From positions 1,798,001-1,862,000 of the forward strand of contig NZ_CP059165.1 in assembly GCF_013466425.1 (NCBI RefSeq): a stretch of 64,000 nt of DNA. The letters are read 5' to 3'. This DNA comes from Mycobacterium vicinigordonae (GTDB lineage: Bacteria > Actinomycetota > Actinomycetes > Mycobacteriales > Mycobacteriaceae). Shown piece after piece: positions 52,296-61,230 of this stretch. The position numbers and the translations under genes are program-made. The notes under the pieces are model-generated. The model was not told the DNA's origin and searched no databases. It saw only the letters and a list, made by a program, of their open reading frames with translations. Within the stretch, counting starts at the first letter, position 1, and each line of letters starts with the position of its first letter.

Positions 52296-53105
52296 TCAGC
52301 GGTGTAGGTTCCACTGCCCGAAGTCCTCGGCGAGAACGTCGTTGACATCGACTTCGTATCCCCCGACTTTCGGGCCTGGACTCGACGCCGTACTAACCAC
52401 ACGTTGGTAGAGAACCGCGGCGGGGTCGATCCGGCCACCGGACCAGGCCTTGGTCTGCCAGGCCCACCGGTGGCCGGGGGTCCGCGAGTTGCCGATTACA
52501 CCGTCGGCGGCTGCCCATTGGCACACATTGATGCCGCCGTAGACGCCGGTGCGCGGCACTCCCAGGACCGAATTGATTCCGCGAAACCACTTTACTGCCA
52601 CAGTGTTCCAAGTGTCGCGGCTGATGTCCTCGTCAATGGTGAAGAAGATCGGGGCACCCTGAGCGCCACCTGCCGCGGTGTGCAGCTTCCAGGCGGTGCG
52701 GGCATCGTCGACGCCGCCGGCAAACCCACGCTTGAAGTCCGACGGTGCTGTCCCGCCGGGCTTGCCGTATTGGTAGTTGCTGACGATCATCAGCCCGGCC
52801 GCGTTCAGCTGCTCGGCGTACGGCCGCGTTATCGGCTTGGCGCCGAAGGACGAGCCTGGTCGCGAGAGCGAGACGTAGCTGACGACACCGGAATAGCCAG
52901 CTGCCCGAATGTGCTCCGCTGAAATTTGGTGCATGGCGAAGTCGATGAGTTTGGGAGCGGCTGCGGCCGCCGCAGGGAAGGCGGCTTTTGCCGATGCCGC
53001 GTATAAACCCGGCAGCGCAGACATAGCGAGGGCGCAACGCAATACGTCACGTCGGGGAATAGGTTGAGAACGCCTGCGGCACAAATTCACCGGCACATCC
53101 TGCAT
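52296..53105 (-). CDS. Tat-exported DUF1906 protein (Rv2525c-like)
   Basis: A 269-aa exported protein. The Tat signal IPRRDVLRCALAMSALPGLYAASAKA has a twin arginine followed by a hydrophobic core and an A-x-A site. The body is a glycoside-hydrolase-like TIM barrel (DUF1906) with IDFAMHQ, SYVSLSRPGSSF, FFTIDED and TGVYGG. In M. tuberculosis the relative Rv2525c is Tat-secreted and affects the cell envelope; that is family knowledge. No operon partner; the upstream 396 bp hold no gene. Confidence 0.87.
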   Translation of the reverse strand: MQDVPVNLCRRRSQPIPRRDVLRCALAMSALPGLYAASAKAAFPAAAAAAPKLIDFAMHQISAEHIRAAGYSGVVSYVSLSRPGSSFGAKPITRPYAEQLNAAGLMIVSNYQYGKPGGTAPSDFKRGFAGGVDDARTAWKLHTAAGGAQGAPIFFTIDEDISRDTWNTVAVKWFRGINSVLGVPRTGVYGGINVCQWAAADGVIGNSRTPGHRWAWQTKAWSGGRIDPAAVLYQRVVSTASSPGPKVGGYEVDVNDVLAEDFGQWNLHR

Positions 53106-53501
53106 CGCGCGATGTTAACAATGTGACTGCTGTTACTGAGGTTTCGTGCATTAATCGATATCAAATCGCTCCGCGCGTTGTAACCGGACAGGCTCTGTGG
53201 CTACTGGCACGTCTGCTCGCCTGCCCCGGCGTTCGACTTGGTGCCTGACCGTGTAGCGAAGTTTGCCAACGATTGCGCGGGGCGCCTCAAGTCGGCCGAA
53301 CCGGCCGTGGGCTGTGCATGTCGGCGGGAGATGAATCGCTGCGCCGTCGGCAGACGAAAAAGATTGGCGCCGAGGTTGTGCGCACGGCGATTTTAATGGT
53401 TAATTAAAGGTTAACGGCACATGAATACCCGGTGCGACCGGGAGTGTCCGAATCATTACCTGAAGCCCGTCAAGGGGCCTAAGCAGAACGGAGCCCTTGA
53501 C
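53106..53501. other. intergenic region, DUF1906 / DUF732
   Basis: 396 bp. No supported gene. An AT-rich block at about 53393-53417 carries GGTTAA repeats (GGTTAATTAAAGGTTAAC) and probably belongs to the promoter of the DUF732 gene. Confidence 0.4.
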
Positions 53502-54152
53502 ATGTTTTCCCGCATCACTGTTTCCGCCGGATCCTTCATTTCCGCCATCCTGGTGCTGATCGGCACCGCAACGATGCAAAGCGGCAGCGCGTCAGCCGAC
53601 CCGAGTCAGGACGATCAGTTCTTGGCACTGCTGAGTCAAAACGGCGTCGCCGCACTCTCGGGTGTGCCAAGTTTGATCGCCACCGCGCACCAAATCTGCA
53701 GCAACCTTGGTTCTGGTATGTCGGCGGGCGCTTTGGTGGACGAGCTGGTGGACAACGCGAATGTAGTAACCCCTGGTGCCGACCAAGGCCGGCTCGTGCG
53801 CACCGAGACCCGATTCTTAGCTGCCGCAGTGCAGGCCTATTGCCCCAACGAGCAGGGGAGGTTGGCGTTCGCCAATCCCGCAGGATGGAACAAACCGGGA
53901 CAGCGGGTGGCGCTAGCTTCGCTGATCAAAGAGAGCAACCCGGATATCCCGACTCCACCAGCACCGGGACCAGACGTTCAGAATGTGATACCACCGCAGG
54001 CAGTGGCCCCGCACTCGCCAACAAAGGTGGCGCCCCCCGTTGTTGGTCCGCCGCCGGGCGGCGGCGGAGGAGGAGGCGGTAACGGTGGTGGTTCGGGTGG
54101 GATCGCGCCGATGCCGCCAATGGAACCCGGCATTATCGCGCTAGCGCCATGA
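53502..54152 (+). CDS. secreted DUF732 protein with Gly/Pro-rich tail
   Basis: A 216-aa protein. A signal peptide (about residues 1-32, ending GSASA) is followed by a DUF732 domain: DDQFLALLSQNGV, two Cys (HQICSNLGSG and QAYCPNEQG, probably disulfide-bonded). The last 60 residues are a low-complexity Pro/Gly tail with a run of eight glycines. ATG 53502, with GGAG upstream, is chosen over the open extension to 53421, which lacks a signal peptide. DUF732 is largely mycobacterial; role unknown. Confidence 0.85.
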   Translation: MFSRITVSAGSFISAILVLIGTATMQSGSASADPSQDDQFLALLSQNGVAALSGVPSLIATAHQICSNLGSGMSAGALVDELVDNANVVTPGADQGRLVRTETRFLAAAVQAYCPNEQGRLAFANPAGWNKPGQRVALASLIKESNPDIPTPPAPGPDVQNVIPPQAVAPHSPTKVAPPVVGPPPGGGGGGGGNGGGSGGIAPMPPMEPGIIALAP

Positions 54153-54241
54153 CCGCCCTTTGATCATTCGCGCAGTCGCTGCTGACAATCGCCTTCCGCG
54201 CAAGCGGCTTCAGACCACTGATGGCGCGGCAACAACTGCGT

Positions 54242-54706
54242 TCATGAATCGACCGCAGTTCGGGCGATCGCTTCTCGCATACCGCGGGTGGCCAATTCGT
54301 CGGCGAGTTCGTTGTCGGCGATACCAGCATGCCCCTTCACCCAGAACCACTCGACGCGGTGGCGTGCGCAGGCAGCTTGGAGGCGCTGCCAGAGGTCGAC
54401 ATTCTTCACCGGTTGCTTTGCTGCGGTCAGCCAGCCGTTGCGCTCCCAGCCGAGAACCCACTTGGTGATGCCGCTGCGTACGTAGGTGCTGTCGGTATAA
54501 AGGTGCACTGTGACCGGGCGGGTCAGAGCCTCCAGCGCCATGATCGGCGCCATCAGCTCCATCCGGTTGTTGCTGGTCCGGTCTGACTCGCCGCCGAACA
54601 TCTCGCGGACGTGCTGCCGCTGGCGTAGCACCGCACCCCAGCCGCCCGGCCCGGGATTTGGTCTGCACCCACCGTCAGTGTGGATCACCACAATGTCGCC
54701 GTTCAT
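54242..54706 (-). CDS. rnhA: ribonuclease HI
   Basis: A 154-aa stand-alone RNase HI, near the usual 155 aa. Active-site residues: Asp in HTDGGC, Glu in NNRMELMA, Asp in YTDSTYV, His in KGHAG and Asp in ELADELA. It removes the RNA strand of RNA-DNA hybrids. ATG 54706 gives the normal N-terminus; the frame upstream lacks similarity. Confidence 0.95.
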   Translation of the reverse strand: MNGDIVVIHTDGGCRPNPGPGGWGAVLRQRQHVREMFGGESDRTSNNRMELMAPIMALEALTRPVTVHLYTDSTYVRSGITKWVLGWERNGWLTAAKQPVKNVDLWQRLQAACARHRVEWFWVKGHAGIADNELADELATRGMREAIARTAVDS

Positions 54707-54865
54707 AAACTCAGTCCGCGCTTGCTTCACGCCGTAGCCGCACACCAGTCGCCAAACGCCCGAACCGGATGCAGTCGAAGACGGGTCCGCGATCCTGGGT
54801 GACGGCCATGCGCCGAGGATAAACACTCCGCTGCCCGTTCGGTGCCACGACTCGCGAGGGATGTC

Positions 54866-56266
54866 TTACTCGCTCGGCGATGACTTTTGACAACCAGCGC
54901 CGAACAAGAAACGGTCGGCGATCGCATGCTCGTTGCGGATCGACATCTCTTGTGCGGTGTTGAGCCACAGCCCATCGAATCCTGCCGAGTGCATGCCGGC
55001 GTGGATCGCACCGATGTTCTTCAGGTCTTGCGTGGGCAACTCGCCCCAGCCGTCGTGATCCTGCCAGCGCTGGAAAACCTGCCACGATGTGTCGGGCACG
55101 TCCCCCGGCGCAAAGTGCTCCAGCGAGAACATCTCGAAGGTGCAGCGATTAGGATCCTCGGCGTCGGGCAGCATCCGATAACCCAGCAGACAGGACTTTT
55201 CCACGAGGATCACCATGGTGGGAAATACGTGCCAGTCACCGTTTCCGCCAAAGTACTGCTCCATCGACATACGCGGAAAGGCAACACCTTCAGCGAGCGC
55301 AAGCTCTTCGCACATCTGGTGATAGCGCAGGAATGGCGGGACATCGCTGGGTTCTAGAGTGGCCAATTGCTGAGCGGCGCGATAGTCACGTTCGGTTACC
55401 AGTGAGCCGACCTCGAGGTACTGGTACTGCATCGAGTTGGCGAATACCTCCGGGCGGGCTGCCAATTCCTGACGGCCCTTGTCGCGGTCGGCGTGCTCGG
55501 GGCGCTGCGTGTAAACGAACCGCGAATGATTTTTGTAGGTAATGGTCGGAGTATAGGGGGCATAGACGTATTCCTGGGGCGGCGCTGGCGCCGCCGACGG
55601 CCGTGGCCCCTCCGCCGAGCGCATGGTCTGCGGATGCGTACCCGGTGTGTGGTAGCCCTCGATGAAAGCGTCGATCACCGTCTTCCAGTTAGCCGGCAGG
55701 TAAGTTCGTTTGCGCCAGCGAAAACGCATGTCCTGCAATCGGAATGGCGCTAGAGCCGTGGGTAGCGGGTCCAGCCACTCCAGTAGATCTGGCGGGTTCG
55801 CGGCCATGCTGATGAATACCCAGCCGCCCCACGTGCCGGTGGCGACGGATCGCAACCCCCACTCTGCACGAGGCCGGGCCGCGAATTCCTCCCGGCACGG
55901 AACGAACGATGACCTGCCGTCCAGCCCGTAACGCCAGCCATGGAATTCACACCGGAACTCGTTGTCCGACAGCGGCCCGGCGCCACGGACTAGCTTCATG
56001 CCGCGGTGGGCGCAGGTGTTGTGGAAGGCCTTTATAGCGCCGTCCTTTTGACGCACCACCACAATGGATTGCCGACCGATGGTGTATTCGTAATAGCAAC
56101 CAGCAGTGGGAATTTCTTCTTCACGACAGGCGGGTTGCCAGACCTGCGTGAACAACCGGTCCAGCTCCAGCTCCAGGAATTCCGGGTCGATATAGCGGCT
56201 CTTGGGCACGAATGTCTCCCCGCAGGCGAACCGCGCGGGAACTCGGTCGGTGGCAACCTCGGTCAT
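54866..56266 (-). CDS. Rieske non-haem iron oxygenase, alpha subunit
   Basis: A 466-aa oxygenase. The Rieske cluster ligands are C85/H87 (CAHRG) and C106/H109 (CEFHGW); the mononuclear iron site is in DAFIEGYHTPGTHP, with a later Asp. It introduces oxygen into an aromatic ring or other C-H; no beta subunit, ferredoxin or reductase is encoded nearby. It is third in a minus-strand operon after the crotonase (57281) and SDR (56286). Confidence 0.93.
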   Translation of the reverse strand: MTEVATDRVPARFACGETFVPKSRYIDPEFLELELDRLFTQVWQPACREEEIPTAGCYYEYTIGRQSIVVVRQKDGAIKAFHNTCAHRGMKLVRGAGPLSDNEFRCEFHGWRYGLDGRSSFVPCREEFAARPRAEWGLRSVATGTWGGWVFISMAANPPDLLEWLDPLPTALAPFRLQDMRFRWRKRTYLPANWKTVIDAFIEGYHTPGTHPQTMRSAEGPRPSAAPAPPQEYVYAPYTPTITYKNHSRFVYTQRPEHADRDKGRQELAARPEVFANSMQYQYLEVGSLVTERDYRAAQQLATLEPSDVPPFLRYHQMCEELALAEGVAFPRMSMEQYFGGNGDWHVFPTMVILVEKSCLLGYRMLPDAEDPNRCTFEMFSLEHFAPGDVPDTSWQVFQRWQDHDGWGELPTQDLKNIGAIHAGMHSAGFDGLWLNTAQEMSIRNEHAIADRFLFGAGCQKSSPSE

Positions 56267-56285
56267 GGATACCCCTCGCCTCCGC

Positions 56286-57191
56286 TCAGCTGGCGGGTGG
56301 TTTGTCGAATATGTTCGGATATAGGACCGCTTCTTTGAATGATGTCTCGATCTCGGCGAATGCGGTCGGGATGTCCCATACTCCGGTGGCCGACACGATC
56401 TCGCGTTCGACGACGGGGTTGGACATCAGGCTGATGCGACCGTTGCCGGCGAAAATGACTCGCCGATTCAGCCAGTCAGAGCGGGTGCTGGCCAGGTACA
56501 CCACCGGGGGTACGCAATTCTTGGGTGACAGACGGACATTACTTTCCGAATAATCCATGCTGCCCCCGCCTTTGATGCCCTGCGTCATCCGGGTGCCGGC
56601 GATCGGTGCGATCGCGTTGGACCGGACCCCGTAGCTGCGTAGGGCGTTGGCGCACGAGAAGGTCAGCCCGACAATGCCCATCTTGGCCGCTGCGTAGTTG
56701 GGCTGGCTGGGAGCGCCCTGCAGGCCCGACATCGACGAGAAGTTGATCAACCGGTATTGGCCACCGCGATTCTCCCGCCACCAGGCTGCGGCGTGACGGG
56801 TGATGTTGAATGTGCCTTTGAGATGCACGGAGATGACTGCATCCCAGTCGGATTCACTCATCTTGAACACCATGCCGTCGCGCAGGATCCCGGCGGCGTT
56901 CACCACGACGTCCAAGCCACCCAGCGTTTCGGCAGCTCGATCGATGAGTTCGCCGCACGCAGAGAAGTCGGTGATGTCGGTGGAGTCGGCGAAAGCCTTG
57001 CCACCCCCTGCCGTGATCGCTGCGGCGATGCTTTCGGCGGGGCCGCTGTCGTGCCCAGTCCCGTCGACGCTCACCCCGGCGTCAGACACCAGGACCGTCG
57101 CGCCTTCGGCCGCCAGGCCTTCGGCGACCGCCGCACCGATCCCGCGCCCGGCGCCGGTCACCAGCGCGGTACGTCCGTCAAGCACACCCAT
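56286..57191 (-). CDS. SDR, (3R)-hydroxyacyl-CoA dehydrogenase type
   Basis: A 301-aa SDR: VTGAGRGIGAAVAEGLAAEGATVLVSD, NAAGILRDGMVFKM and YAAAK. Similar in type to the protein at 39124 (GILRD, AIAPIAGTRMTQG) and also extended at the C-terminus by about 60 residues. ATG 57191 has AAGGAG 10 nt upstream. It is 19 bp ahead of the Rieske gene. Confidence 0.88.
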   Translation of the reverse strand: MGVLDGRTALVTGAGRGIGAAVAEGLAAEGATVLVSDAGVSVDGTGHDSGPAESIAAAITAGGGKAFADSTDITDFSACGELIDRAAETLGGLDVVVNAAGILRDGMVFKMSESDWDAVISVHLKGTFNITRHAAAWWRENRGGQYRLINFSSMSGLQGAPSQPNYAAAKMGIVGLTFSCANALRSYGVRSNAIAPIAGTRMTQGIKGGGSMDYSESNVRLSPKNCVPPVVYLASTRSDWLNRRVIFAGNGRISLMSNPVVEREIVSATGVWDIPTAFAEIETSFKEAVLYPNIFDKPPAS

Positions 57192-57280
57192 CGTCGTCCA
57201 GCTCCTTGGCAGCAGGGGCATTTTGCATCAGCATACAAAACAGAAACACACTATTTGTACAATTGTTGACAACGTATCCG
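57192..57280. promoter_or_regulatory. intra-operon gap with ACAATTGT repeat
   Basis: An AT-rich gap between crotonase and SDR genes. It carries TTGTACAATTGTTGACAA, centred on a perfect ACAATTGT. Related ACAA/TTGT repeats occur at 58220-58232 and 58696-58707, so this module may have its own regulator and an internal promoter here. Confidence 0.4.
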
Positions 57281-58177
57281 CTAGTCGAAACCCCACTCTT
57301 GGTAGCGGCGCTCCAGCTCGGCCATTGCTTCCTTCGCGCCGCGTTCGCCGCGCTCCTTCATGAAGTTGAACTCGTCGTCGCGCCAGGTCAGGTTGCTGAA
57401 CACTGTGTGCCCCATCGGCACCCAGTCGCCGAACTGTGCTATTCCGACGGCGTGCCAGAACGTGATCAGCGCGTGTTTGCCCACCATCAGGCCGTCGGCC
57501 GAGTGGTGAGCAATGGCGCGGGCATAACGCATGGCCTCGTCACGCAATGAGTCAACAGGCACCACCGAGGCTGCGACGCCCCAGGCGCGCAGCTCGGACG
57601 CGGGGACTTTGCGCCCGGTGATCATGGCCTCGTAGCCACGATTCGGGCCGAGCTTGAGCAGTGCCAGCGGCATGGCCGTGGAGAATCCGGCGAAGCCGAT
57701 CCGTGCTTGGGGTCGAGCGAGGTACATGTCGTCGGCGACAACCAAGATGTCGGCGGCCAGCGCGAGATTCATGCCCGCACCTAGAGTGGCGCCCTGGCAG
57801 GCGGCAATTACCGTCTTCGGAAACTCTAGCCAGTTCGTCAGGTGTCGATGCAGGCGTCGCGCGTTACCCATCCGCGCCGTCTGAGGAAGGCGTTTGCCCT
57901 TCTTCAGCCCGGCCTGTTCGACCGGCAGCCGGCGCACATCGTCACCGCTACAGAAGTCTTTTCCCTCGGCCAGCAGGACCACGACTTTGATGTCGTCGTC
58001 CTCCTCGGCGAGGTTCAGCCGGTCCTTGAACAAGGCATGCATTTCCGGAGAGAGGATGGCGTTGCGCCGGTCCGGCCGGTTGATCACGATCTGCGCGATG
58101 TGCGGTTCGACGACCTCATAGCGCACCCAATCCGGGTTGACCTCGAACGCGCCGTCCACTGGGGCGTCGGTGCTCAT
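57281..58177 (-). CDS. crotonase-fold protein (enoyl-CoA hydratase-like)
   Basis: A 298-aa protein with FCSGDDVRRLP and CQGATLGAGMNLALAADILV for the CoA site. The usual Glu positions read Asn (GAGMN) and Gln/Ala (RPQARIGF), so it is another variant without the hydratase pair. First gene of the Rieske operon, divergent from the SRPBCC gene. Confidence 0.87.
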   Translation of the reverse strand: MSTDAPVDGAFEVNPDWVRYEVVEPHIAQIVINRPDRRNAILSPEMHALFKDRLNLAEEDDDIKVVVLLAEGKDFCSGDDVRRLPVEQAGLKKGKRLPQTARMGNARRLHRHLTNWLEFPKTVIAACQGATLGAGMNLALAADILVVADDMYLARPQARIGFAGFSTAMPLALLKLGPNRGYEAMITGRKVPASELRAWGVAASVVPVDSLRDEAMRYARAIAHHSADGLMVGKHALITFWHAVGIAQFGDWVPMGHTVFSNLTWRDDEFNFMKERGERGAKEAMAELERRYQEWGFD

Positions 58178-58249
58178 AGCGCCCTCCTTCGCACATGGCA
58201 GTACACAAGAACACTAGTCGATCAATTGTCACACTGATACCGTCGTTGG

Positions 58250-58687
58250 ATGCCAGCAATGAGCGTCAGTAAGCGACTTGAGTCGTCGGCGGCAAGCGTT
58301 TGGGCCGTGCTGGCCGACTTCGGCAGCGTCGAATGGATCCCGGGTCTGAAAGAGGTCCAGGTCGAGGGCCGCGGGCCGGGTATGTGCCGGCGCATCAAAG
58401 GCAGTGGCGACACGCCGATCGTCGAAACGCTTCTTTGGATCAAGCCCGAGGCACGGACATTGGCCTACGAGATCACCGACAATCCCTTGCCGGTGAGCCG
58501 ATTCGTCGCGGTGGCCTCGGTGTCGGAGTCTGGTATCGGTGACCCGTCAGGTGGATCGACGGTGGTCTGGGAGATCGATTACGAACCCGACGGCGACGAT
58601 GCCGTCGCGCGAGAGGCGATCGAGGCTGTCTACGGCATGATGGCCGACTGGATCGACGATTACACGAGGCTACAGTCCAAGCGATAG
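58250..58687 (+). CDS. SRPBCC-fold (polyketide cyclase/START-like) protein
   Basis: A 145-aa helix-grip protein: SVSKRLESSAASVWAVLADFGSVEWIPGLKEVQVEG is the standard start of the SRPBCC family, with VVWEIDYEPDG later. Such proteins bind hydrophobic ligands in a deep cavity. ATG 58250 or 58259 may start it. It lies 33 bp before the amidohydrolase at 58721 and is divergent from the crotonase operon. Confidence 0.8.
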   Translation: MPAMSVSKRLESSAASVWAVLADFGSVEWIPGLKEVQVEGRGPGMCRRIKGSGDTPIVETLLWIKPEARTLAYEITDNPLPVSRFVAVASVSESGIGDPSGGSTVVWEIDYEPDGDDAVAREAIEAVYGMMADWIDDYTRLQSKR

Positions 58688-58691
58688 TACA

Positions 58692-58720
58692 CTTAGACAA
58701 CATTTGTTACTTAGTCTAAG
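58692..58720. promoter_or_regulatory. CTTAGAC/GTCTAAG inverted repeat abutting a start codon
   Basis: Perfect 7-bp arms at 58692-58698 and 58714-58720 enclose ACAA-CAT-TTGT (58697-58707). The right arm ends directly before ATG 58721. If this is a promoter operator, the amidohydrolase mRNA is leaderless or starts at GTG 58730. Confidence 0.5.
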
Positions 58721-60040
58721 ATGTGTTGGGTGATTGACCCTCTCGATCTCGTGCTGATCAGCGTCGACGATCACACCGTCGAGCCACCGGACATGTTCAC
58801 CGGACGGGTGCCCAGCCGGTTCGCCGACGAGGCGCCACGCGTCGTCGAGGACAGCAATGGCGTGTGCTTTTGGGTGTACGACGGATTGCAGCTACCGAAT
58901 ATCGGACTCAATGCCGTGGCGGGTAGGCCAAACGACGAGTGGGGTTTCGAGCCGTCAAGCTTCGCCGATATGCGGACTGGGTGCTACGACGTCGACGCTC
59001 GTGTCGACGATATGAACGCGTCGGGTGTGCTTGCCTCGCTGTGCTTTCCGTCATTCCCGACGATCTCGGGCGCGCTGTTCACCTACCACGGTGACCGCGA
59101 GACCTCCGCAGTGATGGTTCGCGCATACAATGACTGGCATATCGAAGACTGGTGGGGACGCCACCCGGATCGGTTCATCCCGATGGGCATCCTGCCACTT
59201 TGGGATCCGAAACTGGCCGCCGCTGAGGTGCACCGCCTCGCCGGGTTGGGTTGCCGCGCGATCACGGCGCCGCAGCACATCGGCAACTACGGTCAGCCAC
59301 CCTGGCAAGATCCGCACTGGGATCCCATGTGGGAGGCGATCTGCGCGGAGAACACGGTAGTCAATATCCACATCGGTACCGGCGGTGGGTTTCCTGTTCC
59401 GTCCGATCAAACGACCTACCTTGCCTATAACTCGATGCTGCCGCTTGATACGCAGCGGTTCACAGCTGACCTGTTGTTCTCGCCGATCCTGCATAAGTTC
59501 CCAACCATCAAATTCTCGCTGTCCGAGGGCGGTATCGGGTGGATTCCGTTTCTGCTCGAGCGATTCGAGGACATCTATTCCCGCCAGCGGGCCTGGACCG
59601 GAGACGACTTGGGTGAGGGCTTGAGCCCCACCGACGTCTACCGCCGCAACTTCATGTCGTGCTTCATTCGCGACCGGGTCGGGATCGAGATGCGCGAGCG
59701 CATAGGCGTGGAAACTATCTGCTGGGAAATGGACTACCCGCACTCTGACAGCAGTTGGCCCGACGCGCCCGAGCAGCTGGCGGCCCAACTTGAGGGATGT
59801 ACTTTCGACGAGATCGAAGCCATCACTTGGAAAAACGCCGCTCGCGTTTTCGGCTACACCGGCGTCGACCGCCTGGGTAGATCGAACTGTACAGTCTCCG
59901 CGCTGCGGAACAAGATTGTCGACTGGGACCTGTCGGCGCCCAAGGTCGAGGCTGGGCGTGCGCCGAAAGCTGGCGTCAGTGCCATCACCTACGGGGACAT
60001 GAAGGTGCGGATGGCCGCGATCTTGCAAGGTGGAGCGTGA
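58721..60040 (+). CDS. amidohydrolase-2 family metal enzyme
   Basis: A 439-aa TIM barrel: VLISVDDHTVEPPDMF at the start, NIHIGTGGG in the middle and WEMDYPHSDSSWPDAP near the end. It is the relative of 47112 but about 45 residues longer at the C-terminus (VSALRNKIVDWDLSAPKVEAG). It overlaps the next dehydrogenase gene by 4 bp. It starts a four-gene operon to the window end. Confidence 0.85.
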   Translation: MCWVIDPLDLVLISVDDHTVEPPDMFTGRVPSRFADEAPRVVEDSNGVCFWVYDGLQLPNIGLNAVAGRPNDEWGFEPSSFADMRTGCYDVDARVDDMNASGVLASLCFPSFPTISGALFTYHGDRETSAVMVRAYNDWHIEDWWGRHPDRFIPMGILPLWDPKLAAAEVHRLAGLGCRAITAPQHIGNYGQPPWQDPHWDPMWEAICAENTVVNIHIGTGGGFPVPSDQTTYLAYNSMLPLDTQRFTADLLFSPILHKFPTIKFSLSEGGIGWIPFLLERFEDIYSRQRAWTGDDLGEGLSPTDVYRRNFMSCFIRDRVGIEMRERIGVETICWEMDYPHSDSSWPDAPEQLAAQLEGCTFDEIEAITWKNAARVFGYTGVDRLGRSNCTVSALRNKIVDWDLSAPKVEAGRAPKAGVSAITYGDMKVRMAAILQGGA

Positions 60041-61230
60041 CGGAGCTAGACCACGGTGTCGTGCTAGACGATGCCGATCGTCGCTTTCGCGACGAGGTTC
60101 GCTCGTTTCTGGCGACCGCATTGACACCGGACGTCCGCGATTCCGGAATCGACGAAACCGACCGGCTGGATCGAATGCGACTATGGCAGTGTCGACTCCA
60201 CGATGCGGGATTGGCAGCCATATCCTGGCCGGTACGCTACGGTGGCCGAGCCGCCACCCCGGTTCAGCAGTTGGTGTTCAGTGCAGAGATGGCCGCGGCT
60301 CGCGCGCCCGAACCGATCAATCGCAGTGCCATCAACCAGCTGGGGCCCACCATCATCCAGTGGGGCACTGACGAGCAGCGCAGCCGGTACCTACCCGGAA
60401 TTCTTTCTGGAGAACAGGTCTGGTGTCAGGGTTTCAGCGAGCCGGAGGCCGGCAGCGATCTCGCCGCTCTCAAGACGAGAGCCGACCGTGACGGTGACGA
60501 GCTGGTGATCACCGGGCAGAAGATTTGGACCTCTAAAGCCCAATACGCTGACTGGATCTACATCTTGGCCCGCACCGATCCCGCTGCCAGTCGACATGCT
60601 GGGATCAGTTACCTCCTTGTGCCACTGAACACTTCCGGCATCCAGGTGCGCCCGACCAGGCAAATCACCGGTGCCTCCGAATTCAACGAGGTGTTTTTCG
60701 ACGCGGTTCGTGTTCCGCTCGAAAATGTGCTCGGTCCATTGCACGGCGGATGGAAGGTCGCCAAATCGACCCTGGGCTACGAACGGGTCGGCCAGAGCCG
60801 TACCCATCGCATCGAACGTCGGCTCGCAATTCTGGTGAGGATGGCTCGTGCAGAAAACGCGCTGTGCGACGATGGATTGGCCGATAGCTACGTCGCCGAC
60901 CGGATTGTAGGTTTCGCTGCACGTGTGGAAGCGCTGCGGCAGATCTCCGCCCAAGCCACCGCCGCGGGCGTCCGCGGTGTCAGCCCGGGGCCCGAGGCGT
61001 CAGTGGCAAAATTGCTGACTTCTGAAGTCGACCAAGAGATGGCCGATTTCGGGCTGGAGCTGGCGGGGGCCAGCGGTACATTGGAGCGCGGCTCCGCGGG
61101 CGCGGCCAAGAGCGGCAATGTAGCGCAGAGCTACCTGCTGATGCGGGCCGCGACCTTTGGCGCCGGAACATCGGAGATCCAGCGCAATGTGATCGGCGAG
61201 AAGTTGCTGGGATTGCCCCGTGACCCCTGA
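60037..61230 (+). CDS. acyl-CoA dehydrogenase, large-subunit type
   Basis: A 397-aa FadE: AISWPVRYGGR, WCQGFSEPEAGSDLAALKT, ITGQKIWTSKAQYADW and FGAGTSEIQRNVIGEKLLGLPR. GTG 60037 overlaps the amidohydrolase stop. Its 3' end overlaps the small-subunit gene by 11 bp, so the pair is one heteromeric enzyme. Confidence 0.92.
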   Translation: MTELDHGVVLDDADRRFRDEVRSFLATALTPDVRDSGIDETDRLDRMRLWQCRLHDAGLAAISWPVRYGGRAATPVQQLVFSAEMAAARAPEPINRSAINQLGPTIIQWGTDEQRSRYLPGILSGEQVWCQGFSEPEAGSDLAALKTRADRDGDELVITGQKIWTSKAQYADWIYILARTDPAASRHAGISYLLVPLNTSGIQVRPTRQITGASEFNEVFFDAVRVPLENVLGPLHGGWKVAKSTLGYERVGQSRTHRIERRLAILVRMARAENALCDDGLADSYVADRIVGFAARVEALRQISAQATAAGVRGVSPGPEASVAKLLTSEVDQEMADFGLELAGASGTLERGSAGAAKSGNVAQSYLLMRAATFGAGTSEIQRNVIGEKLLGLPRDP

